From contig NZ_JANKHG010000017.1 of the NCBI RefSeq assembly GCF_024623725.1, positions 62,001-126,000 of the forward strand: DNA of 64,000 nt, in the 5' to 3' direction. The stretch comes from Limnobacter parvus. Lineage in GTDB: Bacteria > Pseudomonadota > Gammaproteobacteria > Burkholderiales > Burkholderiaceae_B. This document shows, one piece after another, positions 16,962-25,579 of the stretch. Numbering within the stretch: position 1 is the first letter of the stretch; the number at the start of each line of letters is the position of its first letter. A program made the translations under genes and the position numbers. The notes below the pieces were generated by a model that searched no databases, was not told the origin of the DNA, and saw nothing but the letters and a program-made list of their open reading frames with translations.

Positions 16962-18377
16962 TTATCGTTCCAGTACCCAGGTGTCTTTCGTACCGCCGCC
17001 CTGGCTGCTGTTTACCACCAGCGAACCTTCGCGCAAGGCCACTCGACTTAAACCACCAGGAATCAGGCTGACTTTGCTGCCAGACAAAATGAAAGGCCGC
17101 AGGTCGATGTGGCGTGGTGCCAAACCAGATTCCACAAACGTGGGGCAGGTGGACAAAGCCAACGTAGGCTGGGCAATGAATTTTGCAGGATCATCAATTA
17201 TTTTTTTGCGGAAATCTTCAATTTGTTCTTTGGTAGAGGCCGGGCCCACCAACATGCCGTAACCGCCAGCACCGTGCACTTCTTTCACCACCAGTTCGGG
17301 CAATTTTGCCAGCACTTCCTTCAGGTGGTCGGGCTTGCGGCACTGCCAGGTGGGCACGTTTTGAATGATCGGCTCTTCACTCAAATAAAATCGGATCAGG
17401 TCGGGCACGTACGGGTAAATTGATTTGTCATCGGCCACGCCGGTTCCGATTGCATTGGCCAAAGTAACGTTGCCTGCTCGGTACACCGACAACAAGCCAG
17501 GCACACCCAGCTGAGAATCTTCCCTGAATGCCAGTGGGTCGAGGAAGTCGTCGTCCAGGCGACGATAAATTACATCCACGCGTTTTGGCCCTTGTGTTGT
17601 GCGCATGAACAGCACTTCATCGTCCACAAACATGTCTTTGCCTTCCACCAGTTCGATGCCCATTTGCTGGGCCAGGAATGCATGCTCGAAATAAGCCGAG
17701 TTGTACATGCCGGGTGTTAACAACACCACAGTCGGGTCGGTGCTGTTTTGTGGCGAGACCGAGCGCAGGTTTTCCAGCAGGTTGTCAGGGTAGTGTTCAA
17801 CCGGTGCCACGCGATTGCGGGCAAACAGCTCCGGGAACAGGCGCATCATCATTTTTCGGTTTTCAAGCATATAGCTGACACCGGAAGGCACGCGCAAGTT
17901 GTCCTCCAGCACGTAGAACTCACCTTCGCCAGCGCGCACCACATCAACGCCAGCAATGTGGGCGTAAATATCGCCCGCCACCTTCACACCCTGCATTTCG
18001 GGGCGGTACTGTTCATTGTTAAAAATTTGTTCAGGCGGAATAAGGCCTGTGGCCAAAATCTTTTGTTCGTTGTAGATGTCTTTCAGGAACATGTTCAGCG
18101 CCAGAACGCGTTGACGCAAACCCGACTCCAGAATTTTCCATTCGGCCGCCTTGATTACTCGCGGCACAATGTCGAATGGAATCAAACGCTCGGTTCCTGA
18201 TTCTTCGCCATACACCGCGAAAGTAATGCCCACACGCCTGAAAATAAGATCAGCTTCTGCACGCTTGTTCTGAAGTTTTTCCGGCGCCTGCATGTCAAGC
18301 CAACGCGAAAAATCATTGTAGTGGGTACGCACTTCGCCGTTGGGCATGTGCATTTCATCGAATGGTGTTGCTGACAT
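16962..18377 (-). CDS. Circularly permuted type 2 ATP-grasp protein of locus A
   Basis: A 471-residue protein of the circularly permuted ATP-grasp family (DUF404/DUF407 type). Marks are the N-terminal MPNGEVRTHYNDF, the GVDVVRAGEGEFYVLEDNLR strand with its acidic metal ligands, LTPGMYNSAYFEHAFLA, VVKEVHGAGGYGMLVGP and the C-terminal SRVALREGSLVVNSSQGGG. ATP-grasp enzymes join a carboxylate to an amine through an acyl-phosphate, and comparative work on amidoligases predicts that this branch makes or attaches peptides. It heads the operon ATP-grasp, alpha-E, transglutaminase. AGGA precedes the ATG at 18377. The actual substrates are not known. Confidence 0.88.
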   Translation of the reverse strand: MSATPFDEMHMPNGEVRTHYNDFSRWLDMQAPEKLQNKRAEADLIFRRVGITFAVYGEESGTERLIPFDIVPRVIKAAEWKILESGLRQRVLALNMFLKDIYNEQKILATGLIPPEQIFNNEQYRPEMQGVKVAGDIYAHIAGVDVVRAGEGEFYVLEDNLRVPSGVSYMLENRKMMMRLFPELFARNRVAPVEHYPDNLLENLRSVSPQNSTDPTVVLLTPGMYNSAYFEHAFLAQQMGIELVEGKDMFVDDEVLFMRTTQGPKRVDVIYRRLDDDFLDPLAFREDSQLGVPGLLSVYRAGNVTLANAIGTGVADDKSIYPYVPDLIRFYLSEEPIIQNVPTWQCRKPDHLKEVLAKLPELVVKEVHGAGGYGMLVGPASTKEQIEDFRKKIIDDPAKFIAQPTLALSTCPTFVESGLAPRHIDLRPFILSGSKVSLIPGGLSRVALREGSLVVNSSQGGGTKDTWVLER

Positions 18378-18476
18378 AAGTAAATTGTTCCTGTTTTATG
18401 TATTTTTGGAGTAACAAGAAGCATGCCAAGCGCATGCAGGCTGAGTGTCTCGCGTACAGCCATAAAGTTAACAGTG

Positions 18477-20912
18477 TTATGGCGCTTTTGCACCGCTTTC
18501 GTGCGCATGCCAGTAAGTCTGACGAATTTCACTGGCTTTTGTTGCGAAGGGATCGATTTTCGAGTTTGGGAAAACCCACTTCATTGCACCATTTTGGGCG
18601 GTATTGTGCACTTTGACGTTCATGGACTCGTATCGTTCAATCACTTGGCTATGGGGGTGCCCAAACTGGTTTTGCCACCCGGATTGAATCAAAGCGATTT
18701 CAGGACGCACAGCTTGTAAAAAAGGCAGGGTGGATGAGGTTTTCGATCCGTGGTGGGGTACCACGATCACCCTGGCTTTTAAATGATCTGCCCCATGCTG
18801 GGCAAGCAAATGCATCTCAGCAATTGCTTCGATGTCCCCGGTCAATAGCACACTGTGTGATGAATTGCTGATCTTCAACACACAGCTTTGGTTGTTTTTG
18901 GTCCACAAATTGTTGTGGGCACGGGTAGGTGTATGAAGGCCGATTGGCTGAAATGCAACGCCGTTCCAAGTCCATTTTTCCATGCTGTGGCATGGCTTGA
19001 TTTCACTTTGTTTTTGTGTGGCCAATTGGTTCAGTGGATGCGACTCGACCATTGAAGATGCGAACTGCCTGGGCGGTGCTTTCTCAATCAACAGTGGCGC
19101 GCCTCCGGAGTGATCGGCATCGTCATGTGAAAGCATGAACAAATCCGCTCGGTTGTATCCATGCGCGGCCATCCAAGGTAACAACACGCGGCGCGCTGAA
19201 TTGGAGCGGTCATTGAAAGCGGGCCCCGCATCGTAAATCAACAGATGATTCTTGGTTTGCACTGCAATCGCGGTGCCTTGGGCCACATCCATCAAGGTCA
19301 GCCAGAAATCTTGTTCAGCAGGCCGCGGTGCTGGCCAGGCAAGCAGTGCCACCAGTGCAAGTCCAAACCAGCGACTCACTATGCCCTGCGGCATGATCAA
19401 AATGATGCAACCCAGCGCCACCAGTAAATTGATCCAGAAGGGTTGATTTTGAAGCGGCAATGTGGCCCAACTCAGCTCGTTGAATGTAACAAGCCATTCA
19501 CGTTGCAAAGCAAGGCTGTTTGCAGCCAGAACCAGCGCCCAGTTTTGTTGTAGCAAGCCACCCAACAGCGCCAGCGGCGTACTGACAAAACTCATCCAGG
19601 GAATGGACAGCGCATTGGCCACTGGGCTGATTAGCGATTGTTGATTGAACAGCATGGCGCAAGGCAATATCAAGCCAACAGTGACTGTGTACTGTGCCTT
19701 TACCGCGTTGGCGATGAATTCCTGTTGGGGTTTAATGAAGTGGTAGTGACCTTGGGTTACAAATATCAAGGTGCCAACGGCACCGAAAGACAGCAGAAAA
19801 CCAGCATCGAGCACAGCCCAACTGTCGAAGGCTAGTGTTAGAAACAGCGCCAGGAAAAATGTGTCCCAACTGTTTTGGGTTCCACCGCGTAACTGCCCAA
19901 CAAATAGCGCGAACAGCATAAATACTGTTCGCTGGGCGGGTACCCCCCAGCCCGCGACAAGCCCATAAAGTACTGCGAACAGTAGCCCGAATGCGCTGCC
20001 CGCCAAGGGTGCGGGAATGCTTAAACAAAGGCGTTGCGACCTGCGCCATAGCAGCCCCATGCCCTTGCCTGCGATCATCGCGAACAAGGTAATGTGCAAA
20101 CCCGAAATCGCCACAAGGTGAGCTATGCCTGTGGAGTTGAAAAGTTCGCGATCTTCTGCACTGATCAAACCTTGATCTCCCACCACCATGGCCAAGACCA
20201 AGGCTTGCTCTGGGTGGTTTTGCAAGCTTGAAACAATCCATTCGGCGGTGTGTAGTCGCGCCCTTTCCAACCAGACCAGTGGGTTGAAGTTGAAGTGGTC
20301 AGGCAGAATTACAAGGTCGCTTTTTAACTGTGCAGTGCCTGCGATTTGATTGGCAAACCAGTGTCGGTGAACGTCGAATCCTTCCAGTTGAAGTGTGCCT
20401 TTGGGCGGTTTCAAGCGCAGGGTCGCCTGGAAAGCCTGGCCTGGTTTTAATGATTCAAACCTGTTGGCCGACTCCACAAACATCTGAATTTTTGCACCGT
20501 TTTTCAGGCACTGTTCAGGGGTGTTTGATTGCCTAGCTTTGTGCATGATCAGCCAGGTTTGCGCGCCATCATCTCGAAACGCTTTTTCCAACAATTTAAA
20601 TTCCGATTGAACTTGTTGTTTGTTGCAGGCAAGTGGTACTTGCATGTTTTTGTGGGCAGCCGCTTGAACACCTGCATTCAACTGTGCGGCGCCAAAGCCC
20701 GCAAACAGCCAAAGCGCAAGCGCGAATTGGGATTTGCACATTCCCCCTTGTTTTCCCAGCAGCCAGCAGAGAACCGCCCACGAGAGCAAAACGATAGTTT
20801 GACTACCGAACTGTTGGTCCAGTAGCTGCCACACCCAAGGCAGATTGGCCTGGGAATGGAACAGCACAAGACTGAGCAAATAGGCCAGTGTAAAAAGCGA
20901 CAGGGTGGGCAA
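18477..20912 (-). CDS. comEC: DNA uptake channel ComEC/Rec2
   Basis: An 811-residue inner-membrane protein that carries single-stranded DNA into the cytoplasm during natural transformation. The N-terminus is a membrane pair followed by a DUF4131 soluble region (about 70-200), then the multi-helix Competence domain (about 220-510, with GIAHLVAISGLHITLFAMI), and a C-terminal metallo-beta-lactamase-like domain (from about 540) with the metal motif SHDDADHSGG and VVPHHGSKTSS. All parts are intact and the length is standard. It is followed by locus A and preceded by a TatD gene on the same strand. No other competence gene is visible in the window. Confidence 0.93.
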   Translation of the reverse strand: MPTLSLFTLAYLLSLVLFHSQANLPWVWQLLDQQFGSQTIVLLSWAVLCWLLGKQGGMCKSQFALALWLFAGFGAAQLNAGVQAAAHKNMQVPLACNKQQVQSEFKLLEKAFRDDGAQTWLIMHKARQSNTPEQCLKNGAKIQMFVESANRFESLKPGQAFQATLRLKPPKGTLQLEGFDVHRHWFANQIAGTAQLKSDLVILPDHFNFNPLVWLERARLHTAEWIVSSLQNHPEQALVLAMVVGDQGLISAEDRELFNSTGIAHLVAISGLHITLFAMIAGKGMGLLWRRSQRLCLSIPAPLAGSAFGLLFAVLYGLVAGWGVPAQRTVFMLFALFVGQLRGGTQNSWDTFFLALFLTLAFDSWAVLDAGFLLSFGAVGTLIFVTQGHYHFIKPQQEFIANAVKAQYTVTVGLILPCAMLFNQQSLISPVANALSIPWMSFVSTPLALLGGLLQQNWALVLAANSLALQREWLVTFNELSWATLPLQNQPFWINLLVALGCIILIMPQGIVSRWFGLALVALLAWPAPRPAEQDFWLTLMDVAQGTAIAVQTKNHLLIYDAGPAFNDRSNSARRVLLPWMAAHGYNRADLFMLSHDDADHSGGAPLLIEKAPPRQFASSMVESHPLNQLATQKQSEIKPCHSMEKWTWNGVAFQPIGLHTPTRAHNNLWTKNNQSCVLKISNSSHSVLLTGDIEAIAEMHLLAQHGADHLKARVIVVPHHGSKTSSTLPFLQAVRPEIALIQSGWQNQFGHPHSQVIERYESMNVKVHNTAQNGAMKWVFPNSKIDPFATKASEIRQTYWHAHESGAKAP

Positions 20913-21011
20913 GGTACAGGTGCATGTGGCGTGTTGTTGCCAGCAGGGTGCATCAGGTCAGAAAATTTCACCAATGATGACGGTGCGGTGGTGACAACGC
21001 CGGGTGATGCT

Positions 21012-21806
21012 TCAGGAGGGAAGTGCCTGTGTCGACAAGGCAGGAAGGGCGCGTGTGGCGTTGGCTTGACTAAGTGCCGACAACAGGTCAACCGATGTGC
21101 CACGCAGGTCCGCAATGGTTTGGGCTATTCGGGGCAAGTGTTCGGGTGCATTGCGTTGCTTGTTAATCCATTCAGGGGCGATGTCGGGCCCATCGGTTTC
21201 CAACACAATTGCATGGTCGGGGAGTTGGGCCGCCAAGCGGCGAAGCTGTAGTGCTCGCGTGAAAGTACAAGCACCGCCAAATCCCAGGCACATGTTCAGG
21301 TTCAGGAAATGATCAGCCTGCTGAAAGCTGCCATTGAACGCATGGGCAATTCCGCTGCGCGGCTTGTAAATGCGCAAGCCTTTCAAAACTGGGTCGAGTG
21401 CCTTGCGCACATGCATCACCACGGGTACGTCGAAATCGCGAGCCATTTTCAATTGCGCATAAAAAAAACGCACTTGCTTTTCCCAGTTCAAGCCTGGCAC
21501 AAACCCGTCCAAGCCGATTTCACCCAGCCCGGCAAATTTTGGGTCATCAATCGAATCTTTGATTTTTCTTTGCAGGGTCAACAGGTCTTCTTCTTTTGCG
21601 TTGTCCACAAACATGGGGTGAATGCCGAGGCAATACACAGCCCCCCGTGTGCGGTGGGCCAGTTCTTTTACGGTGTCAAAATTGAACGCACCCACGGCGG
21701 GTAACACAAAGCGAGTAACATGCAGTTCACGCGCACGCTGAACCACCGCAAGGAGGTCGCGGTCGTACTCAGAAGCATCAAGATGAAGGTGCGTGTCGGT
21801 CCACAT
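21012..21806 (-). CDS. TatD-family metal-dependent DNase
   Basis: A 264-residue TIM-barrel metallohydrolase. The metal site is seen in DTHLHLDASEYD at the N-terminus, GEIGLDGF near residue 92, VVMHVRKA near 131, HAFNGS near 155 and ETDGPD near 206 (ETDAPD in most relatives). Family members cut DNA 3' to 5' and take part in repair and turnover. It starts 15 bases before, and opposite to, the DUF2062 gene. Position next to comEC suggests DNA processing but may be chance. Confidence 0.88.
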   Translation of the reverse strand: MWTDTHLHLDASEYDRDLLAVVQRARELHVTRFVLPAVGAFNFDTVKELAHRTRGAVYCLGIHPMFVDNAKEEDLLTLQRKIKDSIDDPKFAGLGEIGLDGFVPGLNWEKQVRFFYAQLKMARDFDVPVVMHVRKALDPVLKGLRIYKPRSGIAHAFNGSFQQADHFLNLNMCLGFGGACTFTRALQLRRLAAQLPDHAIVLETDGPDIAPEWINKQRNAPEHLPRIAQTIADLRGTSVDLLSALSQANATRALPALSTQALPS

Positions 21807-21821
21807 TCTTTAAAGTTTGCC

Positions 21822-22379
21822 ATGTTTCGTCGGAAAATTCGCAAGTACCTGCCCACGGTTGATCATTTCGATCGGATAGTGTGGGCGCGGCCATTCAAGC
21901 GTTTTCTGGGGCATCCTAACATTTGGGCTTTGAACCGGAAAAGCATTGCGGGCGGCGTGGCTGCGGGTTTATTTTGTGGATTGATTCCTGGGCCATTTCA
22001 AATTTTTGGCTCGCTGATTTGGGTGCTGGTCGCCAAAGTGAATTTGCCAGTGGCATTCGCCGTGACCCTGTACACCAACCCTGTCACCATCGTGCCTCTT
22101 TATTTGCTGGCGGTGGCTTATGGGCAGTTCTTGTTGGGCGAGATGGGCGAAGCAGAAATTCAGGCCGTCCCAGACTGGAACTGGTCGGCATGGAGCGATT
22201 CAACCAGCGCCATGCTGGACTGGATGTTGTCCATGGGCCCCTCGCTGGCCGTGGGTTTGCCCGCGCTAATGGTGACCTTGTCGATACTGGGCTACTTCAG
22301 CGTAAGGGTGGCCTGGAACATCGGGGTGCGAATGGCGGTGTTGCGCAAGCGCAGACGAGACCTTAAAACCGCAGACTAA
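21822..22379 (+). CDS. DUF2062 membrane protein
   Basis: A 185-residue protein with the DUF2062 pattern: a basic N-terminus, PSIAGGVAAGLF-like segment (RKSIAGGVAAGLFCGLIPGP), a helix through FGSLIWVLVAKV, then TLYTNPVTIVPLYLLAVAYG and a C-terminal helix before a basic tail. At least three membrane helices. The ATG at 21822 is preferred over earlier starts, which would overlap the TatD gene. Function of the family is unknown. It ends eight bases from the convergent lolD end, with no clear terminator. Confidence 0.85.
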   Translation: MFRRKIRKYLPTVDHFDRIVWARPFKRFLGHPNIWALNRKSIAGGVAAGLFCGLIPGPFQIFGSLIWVLVAKVNLPVAFAVTLYTNPVTIVPLYLLAVAYGQFLLGEMGEAEIQAVPDWNWSAWSDSTSAMLDWMLSMGPSLAVGLPALMVTLSILGYFSVRVAWNIGVRMAVLRKRRRDLKTAD

Positions 22380-22387
22380 AACAACTT

Positions 22388-23077
22388 TTACTCTGCCTTT
22401 AATTCACCTTTCTCAAGCCGCAACACTTTGCTGCACTTGCGGGCCAGTTCCATGGAATGGGTCACGATGATCAAGGCTGATTTGTTGGCAGCTTTGCTGT
22501 GAATCAGGCTTTCAAATACTTGGTCGGCGGTGTCTTGGTCCAGATTGCCAGTGGGTTCGTCGGCCAAAATAGCTTTCGGGTTGGTCACCATGGCGCGCGC
22601 AATCGCAACGCGTTGGCGTTCGCCGCCCGACAATTCCGCTGGGCGGTGGTTAAGCCGGTGCTCAAGCCCAAATTGCTTAAGCAGTACAGCGCTTTTTTCA
22701 CGCGCCACTTGTTTGTTCTCGCCGCCAATGCGCAAAGCCATGGCCACGTTGTCTAGCGCATGGAATTCTGGCAGCAGGTGGTGAAACTGGTAGATAAAGC
22801 CCAGGGTTTTGTTGCGTTCCATGCCCAGTTTGCGCACCGACCAGGGCTCGATGGCCTGGCCCGCCCACAGCACTGATCCCTCATCGGCTTTCTCAAGACC
22901 GCCCAGCACATGCAGCAGCGTGCTTTTGCCCGCGCCTGAAGCACCCACAATGGCCACCGTTTCGCCAGCCAACACCTGAAAGTTCAGGTGTTTGATCACT
23001 TGTGTGGCCTTGTCGTTGGCGGTTATGCCCTTGAACGCCTTGCTCAGATTTTTGGTTTCCAGAACAACATTACTCAT
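22388..23077 (-). CDS. lolD: LolD, ATPase of the lipoprotein-releasing ABC transporter
   Basis: A 229-residue ABC ATPase that powers extraction of outer-membrane lipoproteins from the inner membrane and hand-over to LolA. Walker A (GASGAGKST), signature ([15 protein letters not shown]) and Walker B with the D-loop ([12 protein letters not shown]) are all intact. The ATG at 23077 overlaps the last codons of the permease gene by eight bases (ATGAGTAA), so translation is coupled; the longer in-frame start lies inside the permease gene and is less likely. Confidence 0.93.
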   Translation of the reverse strand: MSNVVLETKNLSKAFKGITANDKATQVIKHLNFQVLAGETVAIVGASGAGKSTLLHVLGGLEKADEGSVLWAGQAIEPWSVRKLGMERNKTLGFIYQFHHLLPEFHALDNVAMALRIGGENKQVAREKSAVLLKQFGLEHRLNHRPAELSGGERQRVAIARAMVTNPKAILADEPTGNLDQDTADQVFESLIHSKAANKSALIIVTHSMELARKCSKVLRLEKGELKAE

Positions 23078-24326
23078 AGCGCAGGGCCTCCGCAGGTTCG
23101 GCGCGCGAGGCACGCCAGCTTGGGTATATGGTGCTGAGCACGCTAAGCACCAAGGCCACAGTCACAATGGTGACCACGTCACTTGCACGTGGGTCGGAAG
23201 GCAACTGGCTGATGAAATAAATCGACTTTGGCAAAAATTCCATGCTCAACGCACGCTCAATGGCAGGCACAATTACGCCCAAATTAATGGCCAGCAACCA
23301 GCCTGCTGTTACACCTAGAAAGGTGCCTATCCAGCCCACCAGTGCACCCTGCAGCATAAAAATTCGTTGGATGGCAAACGGGCTGGCACCGAGGGTGCGC
23401 AGAATTGCGATTTCACCGCGTTTGTCTTTCACGGTCATCACCAGCATGGAAACAAGGTTGAATGCGGCCACTGCAATAATCAGTGTCAGGATGATGAACA
23501 TCATGCGTTTCTCGGTTTGCACAGCGGCAAACCAGGTGCGGTTCTGTACCGACCAATCGCGAACCCAAACCGTGGGTGGCAACTGGCGTTCAATGTCTCG
23601 GGCCACAAGTGGCGCAGCGTCCATATCGTTAAGCTTCACGCGAATACCGGTGGGGCCCAGGCTGCGGTAAAAGCGAGCGGCGTCGTCAATGTTCATCAAC
23701 ACCAAGCCGCTGTCGTATTCATAATGACCAGTGCTTACCAATGCTGTAATTTCGAAGGCTTTCAGGCGCGGAATCATGCCTGCAGGTGTCATTTGGCCCG
23801 AAGGGGCAATCAGCGTAACGCGATCACCCACACTGACGCCAATTTGCTTGGCCAATTCAATGCCCAGCACCACCCGGAATTCACCTGCCTGTAAATTGCT
23901 CAGGCTGCCTGAAATCACTTCCTGAAAATCAGACACTTCCTGTTCTTGAGTCGGGTCAATGCCGCGAACAATTGCAGGGCGCAGCAAGTCTCCATGCGCC
24001 AGCATGCTTTCACCCGCCACATAAGGCGCCGCACCAATTACCTTGGGATTGGCTGATTTGATTGCGTCAACCAGCGCCTCGGGGTTTTCGAACCCTTCCT
24101 GCGGGGCCAGTACCTCGATGTGTGCAATCACCGACAGCATGCGATCGCGTACTTCCTTTTGAAAGCCGTTCATCACCGACAGCACCACGATCAGCGCCGC
24201 AACACCAAGCCCAATGCCGGCCATGGACAATCCGGAAATAAAGGAAATGAATTTGTCGCGGCTTCTGTGGCCGCCACCGCGCACATAGCGCAGTGCAATT
24301 TCAACATCAAAGGGTAAACTAATCAC
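23070..24326 (-). CDS. LolC/LolE-type lipoprotein-releasing permease
   Basis: A 418-residue inner-membrane permease of the LolCE family that captures mature lipoproteins and passes them out with LolD energy. An N-terminal helix (FISFISGLSMAGIGLGVAALIVVLSVMNG region) is followed by a large periplasmic domain and a C-terminal FtsX domain of three helices (MFIILTLIIAVAAFNLVSML onward). The GTG at 24326 gives the normal N-terminus and has GGGA upstream; a longer start would overlap the divergent gene. Only one permease gene is here, as in organisms where a single LolF-like protein replaces the LolC/LolE pair. Confidence 0.92.
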   Translation of the reverse strand: MISLPFDVEIALRYVRGGGHRSRDKFISFISGLSMAGIGLGVAALIVVLSVMNGFQKEVRDRMLSVIAHIEVLAPQEGFENPEALVDAIKSANPKVIGAAPYVAGESMLAHGDLLRPAIVRGIDPTQEQEVSDFQEVISGSLSNLQAGEFRVVLGIELAKQIGVSVGDRVTLIAPSGQMTPAGMIPRLKAFEITALVSTGHYEYDSGLVLMNIDDAARFYRSLGPTGIRVKLNDMDAAPLVARDIERQLPPTVWVRDWSVQNRTWFAAVQTEKRMMFIILTLIIAVAAFNLVSMLVMTVKDKRGEIAILRTLGASPFAIQRIFMLQGALVGWIGTFLGVTAGWLLAINLGVIVPAIERALSMEFLPKSIYFISQLPSDPRASDVVTIVTVALVLSVLSTIYPSWRASRAEPAEALRYE

Positions 24327-24385
24327 AAATTGTCCCGAATTGTTCAAATGTGCTTTTGAAGTTTCAAAAGCGCTCTCATTGTAGT

Positions 24386-25579
24386 GTGAATAAAACCGTG
24401 TCCAAACCAAGCAATGCGCCTTTGTGGGTGTTCATCCCCAACATTCTTGTGCCTGAAACAGCACTTGAACGCCTGTCTGCCGGCGCGCAGACTCAATCTT
24501 TTGCAGGCTTGCCCGCTGGTTTGCTGCAGACCATGGCCAGAAATGCTGAGCCGGAATACCAAAATGCCGACGGCCTAGACCGCATTGAAGCGTGGTTGTT
24601 GTGCTACTTGGATTCACAAGCCAGCGCAAAGTTCGAACAGTACCCAGCTTGGGCCATGATGCAGAACGTCGCGGCTGATGACGAACCAATGCCTTTCACC
24701 CGTTTTTGGGGCACAGTGGGTTGCTTGGAAATTGAGCGCGATGGCGTGCGTTTCACGCCGCCCGAGGTATTGCAGGCCAATGAGTCTGATTTGCAAGCCT
24801 TTTGGGCAGTGGTTCAGCCTTTGCTGGCGAAACACGGCTGGGCGTCAAACACCCCGGCTGGTTTTCACAGCCTGTTGAGCAACCCGACTCCTGTGCCCAT
24901 GGAGCAAGCCTCTCCTTGGTCTGTACAAGGCATTCGCTTGACCGATTACTTGCCCATGACCCACGAGTGCAGCGACTGGCGGCGCATGTGGCTGAACATG
25001 CAGGTGGAATTGCACAACGCTGAATTTAACCAGGCCCGGGAAGCCAAAGGTTTGAAGCCCTTGAATGCCCTGTGGTTTTGGGGCGGCGGTGAAGCCTGGC
25101 AAACAGATGTGCCGCTGCCGCGCATTAAATCAGTTTCAGAAGACGGCGTGTTTGATGCCGTGAAAATGACCGACGATGCCGATGAAGCTGTGAACCGCTT
25201 TGTGTTCTGGACCCAATTGTTAAAACCGCTACAGGGGTCTGTCGCCGAATCTGGTCCGAAACCAGACAATGTGTACTGTGTGAATTTTCAAGGCTGGGGC
25301 GGCAACATTGCCGTATTCAAACTGCTTGAAGGCGAGGTGCTGCAGCCCATGCGCCTTGCAGGCTTGGCCTTTAACTGGGTTCTGCTAGGCAACAACGGCT
25401 GGAAAACCTTAAAAAGCAACTGGATGAACCGATTCAAATTTTGGCAAAACAAACCCAATTGGGCCGTGCTGGGCGAACCTGAAATTCAAGATGGCCCTTC
25501 GGAAGAAGACTTGCAAGCCGCCTGGCAACAGGGCCAGCGCGACCAAGACAGCATTCAGGCTGAATGGGAGGGGCGGTAA
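24386..25579 (+). CDS. RpfE-like conserved protein upstream of recJ
   Basis: A protein of about 397 residues. It resembles the proteins called RpfE in Xanthomonas, which also lie directly before recJ, and betaproteobacterial relatives described only as regulators or phosphoglycerate-mutase-like. The motif LNALWFWGGGEAW near residue 230 is the clearest mark; acidic Trp-rich segments flank it. No signal peptide or membrane segment. GTG starts at 24350, 24386 and 24398 are all possible; 24386 is a compromise without a strong ribosome site. Its TAA overlaps the recJ ATG (TAATG), so the two are translated together. Function unknown; the family assignment is from memory of motif and context. Confidence 0.7.
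   Translation: MNKTVSKPSNAPLWVFIPNILVPETALERLSAGAQTQSFAGLPAGLLQTMARNAEPEYQNADGLDRIEAWLLCYLDSQASAKFEQYPAWAMMQNVAADDEPMPFTRFWGTVGCLEIERDGVRFTPPEVLQANESDLQAFWAVVQPLLAKHGWASNTPAGFHSLLSNPTPVPMEQASPWSVQGIRLTDYLPMTHECSDWRRMWLNMQVELHNAEFNQAREAKGLKPLNALWFWGGGEAWQTDVPLPRIKSVSEDGVFDAVKMTDDADEAVNRFVFWTQLLKPLQGSVAESGPKPDNVYCVNFQGWGGNIAVFKLLEGEVLQPMRLAGLAFNWVLLGNNGWKTLKSNWMNRFKFWQNKPNWAVLGEPEIQDGPSEEDLQAAWQQGQRDQDSIQAEWEGR

Noticed and set aside
18378-18450. A TTGGCATGC-N-TTGTT stretch upstream of locus A looks like a sigma-54 promoter.
   Set aside because: The -12 element has GT in place of the invariant GC and no activator site is seen.
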